23,345 nucleotides of DNA from assembly GCA_964519835.1 (NCBI GenBank), contig CAZFLD010000065.1, positions 1 through 23,345 on the forward strand. Direction: 5' to 3'. Positions 17,314-23,345 of this stretch are shown one piece after another. The position numbers and the translations under genes were made by a program. This DNA is from CAZFLD01 sp964519835. Lineage in GTDB: Bacteria > Spirochaetota > Spirochaetia > DSM-27196 > CAZFLD01. How positions within the stretch are numbered: the stretch's first letter is position 1; every line of letters begins with the position of its first letter. Below the pieces are notes generated by a model. That model made no database searches and was not told the DNA's origin. It was given only the letters and a program-made list of their open reading frames with translations.

Positions 17314-17352
17314 GTCGGGGAGGGCGACACGCCGTGTCCGGCGCTCGCTGAC

Positions 17353-17381
17353 TTGATTCTTTGCTCCCGCTGCTGTATCTT
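17353..17381 (+). promoter_or_regulatory. Sigma-70-type promoter for the helicase-desaturase operon
   Basis: TTGATT (17353-17358) and TATCTT (17376-17381) are separated by exactly 17 bases. Transcription would start near 17388 and give a leader of about 115 bases before the GTG at 17503. It is the best promoter match in the 189-bp gap. No terminator or known leader RNA was recognised. Confidence 0.55.
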
Positions 17382-17502
17382 CCCGCTCAAAAGTATCAGT
17401 CTGATCCGCTGACCACTATCTTTGTGCTCTGCGATTCTGCCTGCTCTTACCAAATCTCGTGCGTGGTAGTTCGCAAGCTAATCAACGCACAAAGGAACTC
17501 AA

Positions 17503-18762
17503 GTGAACTCAGTTACTTTTCCCGCTCTCGGCCTAGCCGAGAAGACGCTCTCGGCGGTATCCGCCGCGGGCTACAATACGCCGACCGACATCCAAGGTCA
17601 GGCAATTCCCTATCTGCTCGGCGGCCGCGATGTCCTGGGCACCGCAAAAACCGGCACCGGCAAGACCGCGGCCTTTGTCCTTCCGATGCTCGAACGTATC
17701 GAAAAAGGGCGCAGACCAACGGCCCTTATCCTCGCTCCGACACGAGAGCTTGCACTGCAAATCGTCGACAGCGTTCGCATTTACGGAAAAGGCTCTTCTC
17801 TTCGCACTGTGGCGATCTACGGTGGGGCATCACGAAACAAGCAACTCGAAGACCTTCGCCGTCGGCCGGATATCTTGGTGGCAACACCGGGCCGGCTCCT
17901 CGACTTCCTCGAAACCGGTGACGTCGACCTTGGATCGGTATCCTACCTCGTCTTAGACGAAGCGGACCGAATGCTCGATATGGGCTTTGTTCCCGCAGTG
18001 CGCTCCATCCTCCGGAGAGTACCTTCCAAGCGACAGACTGCGCTCTTCTCGGCGACGATGCCGCCCGACATTCGGTCACTGGCGGAGGAGTTCCTGCACG
18101 ACCCGGTCCACGTACAAGCCGACTCCGGTGAACTCCGCGTCGATGCGATTGACCAATCGGTGCTGTACGTCAGTCAGGCGAACAAGGCGGCGCTGCTTCC
18201 GATGCTTATCCGTGATCGTGGGATGTTTCGCGTCCTTGTGTTCACACGGACCAAGCACAAGGCAAGCCGACTTGCTAAGGTGCTCGCAAAACAGAATCTG
18301 GAAAGCGACGCCATCCACGGTGACAAGAGCCAAGGTGCACGACAGCGTGCGTTGGCCAACTTCAAGAGCGGCAAGATTCACGTCCTTGTCGCCACCGATG
18401 TCGCAAGTCGTGGGATCGACGTGGACGACATCAGTCACGTAGTCAACTTCGAGCTCCCGAACGAGCCGGAAACCTACGTCCATCGCATCGGCAGAACCGC
18501 TCGGGCGGGCTCGCGCGGTGTGGCAATCTCCCTGTGTGACACGGAGGAAATGGCCTACCTCACGGACATTGAAAAGCTTATCGGTTTGCAGCTGGCCGTG
18601 GACAAAGATCACCCGTACCACGAGGAGCGGGTAAGAAGACCGGTCCGGTCCGGAGCAGGGTCGCGGGGTTCGTACCAAACGCGAGCTTCCTCCCCACGGT
18701 CGGCCGGCGGCACGCGTTCGGCAAAACGCGGCAGGTCCCGTTACGGGGGAGCCCGGCGATGA
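17503..18762 (+). CDS. DEAD-box ATP-dependent RNA helicase, RhlE-like
   Basis: The product has 419 residues. It starts at GTG with AAGGA five to six bases upstream. The helicase motifs are all present: Q motif (TPTDIQGQAIP), Walker A (AKTGTGKTAAF), PTRELALQ, TPGRLLDF, the DEAD box (VLDEADRMLDMGF), SAT (FSATMP), VLVFTRTK, and the C-terminal ATDVASRGIDVDD and HRIGRTARAG. The last 50 residues are a basic Arg/Gly/Ser-rich tail that probably binds RNA. It uses ATP to unwind short RNA duplexes in the cytoplasm; RhlE, CsdA and their relatives act in ribosome assembly, mRNA decay and growth in the cold. The stop overlaps the start of the desaturase gene (ATGA), so the two are translated together. Confidence 0.95.
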   Translation: MNSVTFPALGLAEKTLSAVSAAGYNTPTDIQGQAIPYLLGGRDVLGTAKTGTGKTAAFVLPMLERIEKGRRPTALILAPTRELALQIVDSVRIYGKGSSLRTVAIYGGASRNKQLEDLRRRPDILVATPGRLLDFLETGDVDLGSVSYLVLDEADRMLDMGFVPAVRSILRRVPSKRQTALFSATMPPDIRSLAEEFLHDPVHVQADSGELRVDAIDQSVLYVSQANKAALLPMLIRDRGMFRVLVFTRTKHKASRLAKVLAKQNLESDAIHGDKSQGARQRALANFKSGKIHVLVATDVASRGIDVDDISHVVNFELPNEPETYVHRIGRTARAGSRGVAISLCDTEEMAYLTDIEKLIGLQLAVDKDHPYHEERVRRPVRSGAGSRGSYQTRASSPRSAGGTRSAKRGRSRYGGARR

Positions 18763-19790
18763 ACGCAGACCGGTCAGCGGACCCAAGACTCGCGCGGAGC
18801 AGAAGACTTGCGGCCTACCAGAGTCCAAGCCGCGGGGCGGCGATAGCGCAGTTGCTGACCTCGGTGCTGCCGTACCTCACCATCATGGGGACGATGATGC
18901 ACGCGGTAGCAGCCGGCTGGTCGGCCGCAATTGTTGTGGCGCTTGTGATCCCGGCCGTGGCCTTCCTTGTAAGAAGCTTTATTGTCTTTCACGACTGCAC
19001 CCACGGGTCCTTTGTTCGATCACAACGATGGAACAAAATCATCGGCTACTTTACGGGCATTCTCGCGTTCACGGCCTTTGAGCCCTGGCGGGTGTCGCAT
19101 CTTCAGCACCACGCAACAACGGGGCAACTCGACCACCGGGGCTTCGGCGACGTTATGACAATGACACTCGAGGAGTACCGCGTGGCCGGGCGGTGGCGGC
19201 GTTTTTGCTATCGCGTGTACCGAAATCCGGCGGTCCTGTTTTTGGTCGGGTCGATTTTGATCTTTTTTGTGACAAATCGAGTAAAGGGCCTTCGACGATC
19301 GCGTGGTGAGCGCCGGGGTGTACTGCTGGCAAATGCCGGAATCCTAGCGACGGCGGCCGTCGCCTCAGCGATATTCGGCGTAGTTCCCTACCTCGTGGTG
19401 CAGCTTCCGGTCATGTTTGTTGCCGGCATCGTCGGGGTGTGGCTCTTCTACGTCCAGCATCAGTTTGACCCCGGCTATTGGTCCAGGGACGACAGCTGGG
19501 ACAAATACGATGCGGCCGTCCGCGGATCGTCATACTACAAACTCCCACCCGTGCTCCGCTGGATTACAGGCAACATCGGCATTCATCACGTGCACCACTT
19601 ACGGCCACGTATCCCAAACTACAAGTTGCGGCAAGCAAATCGCGCCCTTGACGATGCGGAGGTCAAGCCCCTCACGCTTTTACAAAGTCTCAAGGCGGTC
19701 CGCTACAACTTGTGGAGCGAGGCGGAAGCTCGGTTTTTGAGCTTTAGGCAGGCCGCTCGGATTATCCGGGGAGATGCAGCGTCGAAGTGA
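18759..19790 (+). CDS. Membrane fatty acid desaturase (acyl-lipid type)
   Basis: The product has 343 residues. It begins at the ATG of the ATGA overlap with the helicase gene. The three di-iron histidine boxes are HDCTHG (HxxxxH form), HLQHHATTG and IHHVHHLRPRIPNY. Hydrophobic spans at about 30-75, 160-175 and 185-225 place the active site at the cytoplasmic face. The elements GDVMTMTLEEY, FYVQHQFDPGYW and GNIGIHHVHHL match the bacterial DesA/delta-12-like branch. The enzyme inserts cis double bonds in membrane acyl chains using O2 and an electron donor. The regiospecificity is not determinable from the sequence. Coupling to an RNA helicase suggests a role in adapting to low temperature. Confidence 0.93.
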   Translation: MNADRSADPRLARSRRLAAYQSPSRGAAIAQLLTSVLPYLTIMGTMMHAVAAGWSAAIVVALVIPAVAFLVRSFIVFHDCTHGSFVRSQRWNKIIGYFTGILAFTAFEPWRVSHLQHHATTGQLDHRGFGDVMTMTLEEYRVAGRWRRFCYRVYRNPAVLFLVGSILIFFVTNRVKGLRRSRGERRGVLLANAGILATAAVASAIFGVVPYLVVQLPVMFVAGIVGVWLFYVQHQFDPGYWSRDDSWDKYDAAVRGSSYYKLPPVLRWITGNIGIHHVHHLRPRIPNYKLRQANRALDDAEVKPLTLLQSLKAVRYNLWSEAEARFLSFRQAARIIRGDAASK

Positions 19791-19795
19791 CGCGG

Positions 19796-20995
19796 TCACG
19801 ACGGCGCCTGAACCCGCCGGTGCCCCTTGAGCGGCAAAACGATAAGCACGGCGATCACGACAAGCCCGAGGGAAAAGGCGCCGATCACCGGAAACGACAC
19901 GGCGGCCAGCGCTCCGAAGCCGACGATAGGTCCGATTGTTCCCCGGACGCCGGTCAAGAACACATGGACCGACATGTAGACGTGACTCTGCCCCTCCGGC
20001 GCAATACGGGTAACCCACGTGTGCCAGATAATCGGCCCGCCCGCCATAGAGACACTAATTAAGACATTGCCCACGATAATCAGCGGTATTGAGCTTGTGA
20101 GGAAGTACAAAAAGATCCCCGCGCCGATAAAGGCCGCGAGCAGGATGCGAAACACAACCAAGTTCAGTCGGTCGCAGACGTGCGCCCAGACACGGTTGAA
20201 CACAAGCCGGGTGACCTGCGGGATAATCCCCGCAATCAACACAACCATAAACGGAGACAGCCCGAGTCCACGATCCGCCTCGGCAAGATAGACAACCCGA
20301 AGCGGCAACGTAAAGAGGTTGGCAAATCCGAGGATAAACCAGGCCAGAAGCATCCGACCAAAGACCTTGTCCTCCCGGACAAGCTTGAGGCTCGCAAAGG
20401 GATTGCGATGAGCCCGTGTTGTGCGGCGTGAAGGGATGAGGGCACCCAAGACGGCTTGGATCACCAAAAGTCCTGCTGCGCCGGCTACCAGCGGCCTAAA
20501 GAACGCCAAGTCCTGCTCGACCAGTGTTCCAAATAAAAGGTCGAATAGGAGCGCAACCATTACGGTCAGGAGAGCACCAAACGCAAAGCGTCGACCCCGC
20601 CGGGGTGGTGGATAGTTCTGTTCGTGGATGGCGGTAAAAAACGGGAGCCGCCCATTAAACAACAACAGACAGCCGCCGACGAGGATCACAAAGAGTTGGC
20701 CGCTGTCGGCAAACGCGGCCGGCAGCAAGAGAAGGGCGCCGACGGCCGCTGCCGCCGATACAACCACGTTGGGCTTGGGCTCGAGCCGCGCCAAAAGCGC
20801 CGGCAGGAAAAGCGCCGCGAGTTGACCTATGTGCGGGGCGGCGGCAAGGAGACTCTTCCACGCGTCGGAGACGGCGAAGAATCGTATCGCTACGAGAAGA
20901 AAGCCGGACTGAACGAGGCTAACTACAACACCGTCCAAGCCAAGGCGCGCCGAATCGAGTACAAAAGTCCGCCGCTCCCGTGCGGAGCCGATCAT
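19796..20995 (-). CDS. Major facilitator superfamily transporter, substrate unknown
   Basis: The product has 399 residues and about twelve hydrophobic helices in two halves, separated near the middle by the charged stretch IPSRRTTRAHRNPFASLKLVREDK. The usual MFS loop between helices 2 and 3 is poorly conserved, so the assignment rests on topology. There is no motif that indicates a substrate. It lies 91 bp downstream of rubrerythrin on the same strand and could be read from that promoter, but a TTGACA-18-ACTAAT element ends 6 bases before its own ATG. It converges on the desaturase gene with a 5-bp gap and no terminator between them. Confidence 0.82.
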   Translation of the reverse strand: MIGSARERRTFVLDSARLGLDGVVVSLVQSGFLLVAIRFFAVSDAWKSLLAAAPHIGQLAALFLPALLARLEPKPNVVVSAAAAVGALLLLPAAFADSGQLFVILVGGCLLLFNGRLPFFTAIHEQNYPPPRRGRRFAFGALLTVMVALLFDLLFGTLVEQDLAFFRPLVAGAAGLLVIQAVLGALIPSRRTTRAHRNPFASLKLVREDKVFGRMLLAWFILGFANLFTLPLRVVYLAEADRGLGLSPFMVVLIAGIIPQVTRLVFNRVWAHVCDRLNLVVFRILLAAFIGAGIFLYFLTSSIPLIIVGNVLISVSMAGGPIIWHTWVTRIAPEGQSHVYMSVHVFLTGVRGTIGPIVGFGALAAVSFPVIGAFSLGLVVIAVLIVLPLKGHRRVQAPS

Positions 20996-21001
20996 CTAGC
21001 G

Positions 21002-21031
21002 ATTAGTCCGCAAGGCGGGCGTGACTGTCAA
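21002..21031 (-). promoter_or_regulatory. Possible promoter of the MFS gene
   Basis: A perfect TTGACA (21031-21026, minus strand) is followed after 18 bases by ACTAAT (21007-21002), which matches four of six -10 positions. Six bases then lead to the ATG at 20995, so a transcript from here would have little or no leader. No Shine-Dalgarno sequence is present. Confidence 0.4.
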
Positions 21032-21086
21032 CCTCCGGCAGCGGCGCCTTGTCCTCGTCCGGCACGCGGTCAAGCCGCGTAGAGAT

Positions 21087-21680
21087 CTACCAGTTTTCGG
21101 GGATAAGCTCGAAGTATCCTTGCGCGTGCTTGCAGTTCGGGCACTGCTTGGGCGGCTCCGCGCCTTCGTACACGTAACCACAGTTTATGCACCACCAAAC
21201 GGTCTCCGGCTCGCGCTTGAAGACCTTGCCGCTTTCGATGTTCTCGCACACCGCGTTGTAGCGCTTTTCATGCTGCTTTTCCGCAACGCTTACGGCGTTG
21301 AATTGAGCAGCCACTGCGGCAAAGCCCTCTTCTTGCGCCTTCTCGGCAAAGCCCTTATAGAGAGTGGTCCACTCGAGGTTCTCGCCGGCTGCGGCGTGCT
21401 TGAGGTTCTCAATTGTGTTTCCCACCGGAGCGCCCTGATACGGGAATCCCGCGGGATAGCCGGCCTGAATCTCGACGTCTCCACCCTCGAGGAAGGTGAA
21501 AAAACGCTCGGCGTGCTCTTTTTCATGCCCCGCGGTCTGCAGAAAGATCTCGGCTATCTGAATATAGCCTTCGGCCTTGGCCTTGGCCGCGGAGAAGGTA
21601 TATCGGTTTCGAGCCTGAGACTCGCCTGCGAAGGCGGCGAGAAGGTTCTTCTCGGTTTCGGTTCCTTTGATGGTTGCCAT
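21087..21680 (-). CDS. rbr: Rubrerythrin
   Basis: The product has 197 residues from the ATG at 21680, preceded by AGGAGGCAAC; the longer in-frame start at 21866 lies in the promoter. The N-terminal ferritin-like domain carries the di-iron ligands Glu20, Glu53, His56, Glu100, Glu103, Glu134 and His137. A rubredoxin-like domain follows, with Cys164, Cys167, Cys180 and Cys183 (WCINCGYVYEG, CPNCKHAQGYFELI). It reduces hydrogen peroxide to water in the cytoplasm of anaerobes and microaerophiles, using electrons from rubredoxin or an NADH-dependent reductase. The length and all ligands are normal, so it should be active. No PerR gene is visible nearby. Confidence 0.97.
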   Translation of the reverse strand: MATIKGTETEKNLLAAFAGESQARNRYTFSAAKAKAEGYIQIAEIFLQTAGHEKEHAERFFTFLEGGDVEIQAGYPAGFPYQGAPVGNTIENLKHAAAGENLEWTTLYKGFAEKAQEEGFAAVAAQFNAVSVAEKQHEKRYNAVCENIESGKVFKREPETVWWCINCGYVYEGAEPPKQCPNCKHAQGYFELIPENW

Positions 21681-21837
21681 GTTGCCTCCTAGCATTGTGA
21701 CTCTCCAGGAATGCGGTTCTGACGCCGCCGACACTTCGCGGGTGTGGACACACGTGATCCGGACACACCACGACCGGCGGACAGAAACATCGCTTGGGCT
21801 GGAAACCCACAAGCAGTGCTTTTTTGGATTTACGCTT

Positions 21838-21866
21838 ACTATAGACCCGTGGAGAGATTGACGCAA
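21838..21866 (-). promoter_or_regulatory. Sigma-70-type promoter for rubrerythrin
   Basis: TTGCGT (21866-21861) and TATAGT (21843-21838) on the minus strand are separated by 17 bases. Transcription would begin near 21831, leaving a leader of about 150 bases before the ATG at 21680. The -35 box lies just after the TGA of the upstream SRPBCC gene, so rubrerythrin can be transcribed independently. Confidence 0.6.
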
Positions 21867-21873
21867 GGGGAAA

Positions 21874-22530
21874 TCAAGAATTATTCCCGGAATCGTGTAC
21901 GGTTTCTGACCGTTCCACGAGATTTCGAAGGACCCGCTGAATTCGCCACTCGATGTTGCGCGAGTACACCGGCAGGGTCAAAAACAAATCGATGAGCCAT
22001 GAGAACTTGATGCCCGCGGTGAAATCGACGGCAGTTTGTCCGTGCAAATTGTGGAGTCGGTAGTCGAGACGAGCCCCCTGGAGCGCTCCATCAGGCCGAG
22101 CCAGGCCAACTGAGAACATCGGCGTGCCGGCACGACTACGCCCCTCGGCATAGATAAAGTCGACGGTATTGTCTTTGCTCCCGAACGGCCAGGGAAGGTT
22201 GACGTCGTAGTAGAGGACAAACCGGCGTCGTTCCTCGTTGTACTCGATTCTGCGCAAGACGCCGATAAACTCGGCCGACCGCGGGTCTGAACCGTCTACG
22301 CCACGGAGAAGCCACTCGCTGTACGCGGGTCTGTTGCGAAGCACCTGGCGCACAACCTCGATGGGGCGATCGATCATAACCCGTCCGGCGGTAACATACG
22401 TGCCGTCCTCGGCCTTGTGGGTGGCAACGCTCTGTGCCGAAAGCGGGTCGACGGGCACGACGCCCACGGCAAGCAGACACGCAAAAAGAGCGATAAGAGG
22501 AGCCGAGGCGCCCCTATGTGCGAGCAGCAT
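21874..22530 (-). CDS. Exported SRPBCC/START-like domain protein
   Basis: The product has 218 residues. A hydrophobic N-terminal segment (about 11-27) ends near LSAQ, a plausible signal peptidase site. The rest resembles START/SRPBCC lipid-binding folds: AGRVMIDRPIEVVRQVL with RPAYSEWL at the start of the domain, RRFVLYYDVNLPWPFGSKD in the middle strands, and a long C-terminal helix containing NIEWRIQRVLRNLVER. These domains form a hydrophobic cavity for a lipid or other small ligand. An exported version suggests lipid handling in the envelope. It lies 48 bp downstream of the four-helix membrane protein gene on the same strand, probably in one transcript. Confidence 0.7.
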   Translation of the reverse strand: MLLAHRGASAPLIALFACLLAVGVVPVDPLSAQSVATHKAEDGTYVTAGRVMIDRPIEVVRQVLRNRPAYSEWLLRGVDGSDPRSAEFIGVLRRIEYNEERRRFVLYYDVNLPWPFGSKDNTVDFIYAEGRSRAGTPMFSVGLARPDGALQGARLDYRLHNLHGQTAVDFTAGIKFSWLIDLFLTLPVYSRNIEWRIQRVLRNLVERSETVHDSGNNS

Positions 22531-22578
22531 CGTCTATGAGGGTATCACCGGCACGGCCTACAAACCAAGGCGCGGCGT

Positions 22579-23193
22579 TTAGTTCCAGATGAGCTGTATC
22601 GCGACCCAAGCGCCGATCATCGAGGCGACAGAGCCGATGCCCGTGGCTATGTGCGCCGTGGATCCCCACTCCCAGACAAAGGCATTGAGCCCAAAACCCA
22701 CAACCGCCAAACCGTTTAAAACCACATGGGGCCAGATGATGTCGAGAAAATCGCTGTAGCCGATGATGCCAAAGGTGGCGGCACCCGCGGCCATTCCCGC
22801 GGTGATGTAGCCGAGGGGGTGGTGCACCTCTTCAACCCCGGCCAAGCCCAGGACCGCGGTGGTGGCCGCGAGGCCAAGCGTGACGTAACCGCCGATCCGG
22901 TGGAGGCCGGTTTCGCGAATAAAGCGAGGCAGGTTAAAGGGCTCGGCGCCCTCGTTGGGGTCGGCGCCTTCATCGGAGGCGGTGCCGTCATCGGCGGCCA
23001 CGAGATTCGGCACCACAAGCGTGTCCGACCAGGAAAGCGTCGCGGCGAGGTCGGCGGGGCCAACTCCGAGGCGGGTGCTCGTGTCCGCGTCGCCGTTGAG
23101 GGTCACATCCCCGGGGAGACCGGGAAGCGCAAACGCCGACGTGGAGACGGCAAAAAGCACAAGGATCGCAATGGGATGGCGTAATCGTCTCAT
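22579..23193 (-). CDS. Four-helix membrane protein with paired histidines, possibly cytochrome b561-like
   Basis: The product has 204 residues. A signal peptide (cleavage near AFA) is followed by an acidic, probably exposed linker (about 60-88). Four hydrophobic helices lie at about 98-120, 125-146, 150-173 and 180-202. Each helix begins with histidine: His98 (LHRIGGY), His124/125 (HHPLGY), His156 (WPHVVLNG) and His181 (AHIATG). This could bind two hemes as in b561-type electron carriers, but I do not recognise a named family and the heme assignment is inference. A -10-like TATATT ends 6 bases before the ATG, with no Shine-Dalgarno sequence. The SRPBCC gene follows on the same strand. Confidence 0.65.
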   Translation of the reverse strand: MRRLRHPIAILVLFAVSTSAFALPGLPGDVTLNGDADTSTRLGVGPADLAATLSWSDTLVVPNLVAADDGTASDEGADPNEGAEPFNLPRFIRETGLHRIGGYVTLGLAATTAVLGLAGVEEVHHPLGYITAGMAAGAATFGIIGYSDFLDIIWPHVVLNGLAVVGFGLNAFVWEWGSTAHIATGIGSVASMIGAWVAIQLIWN

Positions 23194-23345
23194 GTTTTTA
23201 ATATAAGGAATTGTGGCGGAATAGGCTTTGTCGGCGGCTCCAATGGGTCCGTCTGCCGCGGACAGGCTTGTCGCTTGCCGCGGCTGGAACTATCACCTGA
23301 ATCCGTATAAAAAAGAGGCAACCCAAACCCAACTCACTGAGGTAT
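23194..23345. other. Non-coding window end
   Basis: No open frame with protein-like character was found in these 152 bases. Apart from the TATATT element, two direct copies of TGCCGCGG (near 23260 and 23277) and a TATAAAAAAG stretch near 23308 are visible. The latter could be a -10 for a plus-strand gene beyond the window, but has no good -35. Confidence 0.4.
23200..23205 (-). promoter_or_regulatory. -10-like element of the four-helix membrane protein gene
   Basis: TATATT (minus strand) is followed by AAAAAC and the ATG at 23193. This would give a transcript starting at the start codon. No convincing -35 box was found upstream. Confidence 0.35.

Noticed and set aside
17325..17340. GACAC-GCC-GTGTC hairpin after the AlkP-superfamily gene as a terminator
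   Set aside because: The stem is five base pairs with no T-run directly after it, so it is too weak to call.
21808..21827. AAGCA-G-TGCTT followed by T-run as a terminator on the plus strand
   Set aside because: The loop would be a single base, and no plus-strand gene ends there.
21681..21866. Longer N-terminus for rubrerythrin
   Set aside because: The extra 62 residues look non-coding, the ATG overlaps the -35 region of the promoter, and a strong AGGAGG site precedes the canonical MATIKGTETE start.

Overview
The window comes from a GC-rich bacterial chromosome with dense coding and almost no free intergenic space. A spirochaete is the most likely host, held with only moderate confidence. 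The RHS core ends in DPVNRVDLWGL, a form I associate with spirochaete RHS proteins, and there are many exported proteins and lipoproteins of unknown function. Rubrerythrin points to an anaerobe or microaerophile, while the fatty acid desaturase implies some use of oxygen. No tRNA, rRNA, IS element or CRISPR array was seen.

Left third (1-11276, all minus strand): a tightly packed operon read from right to left. It encodes a small lipoprotein (10746-11276), a large surface protein with ten InlB-type repeats and a C-terminal clostripain-family (C11) cysteine protease (7075-10749), and a giant RHS/YD-repeat protein (20-7074). The RHS protein ends in an L,D-transpeptidase-like domain that is probably its toxin or effector tip. 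The first few codons of another gene, a possible immunity gene, lie at the window edge. The first two genes overlap by 4 bp and the second and third abut exactly. The RHS gene is broken into two frames at a run of seven G, and the protease gene carries a perfect 480-bp tandem duplication. This cluster is the best candidate for an undescribed system: an exported protease and a polymorphic-toxin-like RHS protein, both with InlB-type repeats, expressed together.

Middle (11414-17313): a Cof-type HAD phosphatase (+), an isocitrate/isopropylmalate dehydrogenase family enzyme (-), an orphan D12-class adenine DNA methyltransferase (+) whose start overlaps that of the dehydrogenase, an exported beta-rich protein (-) whose 3' end is displaced by a second apparent frameshift, and a membrane-anchored alkaline phosphatase/sulfatase superfamily enzyme (+).

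Right (17314-23345): a plus-strand pair of DEAD-box RNA helicase and fatty acid desaturase overlapping by ATGA, plausibly a cold-acclimation unit. A minus-strand series follows: a four-helix membrane protein with paired histidines, an exported SRPBCC/START-like protein, rubrerythrin with its own promoter, and an MFS transporter with a possible promoter of its own. Four genes lack a Shine-Dalgarno sequence and have a -10-like hexamer 6-8 bases before the start codon, so leaderless transcription may be common here.
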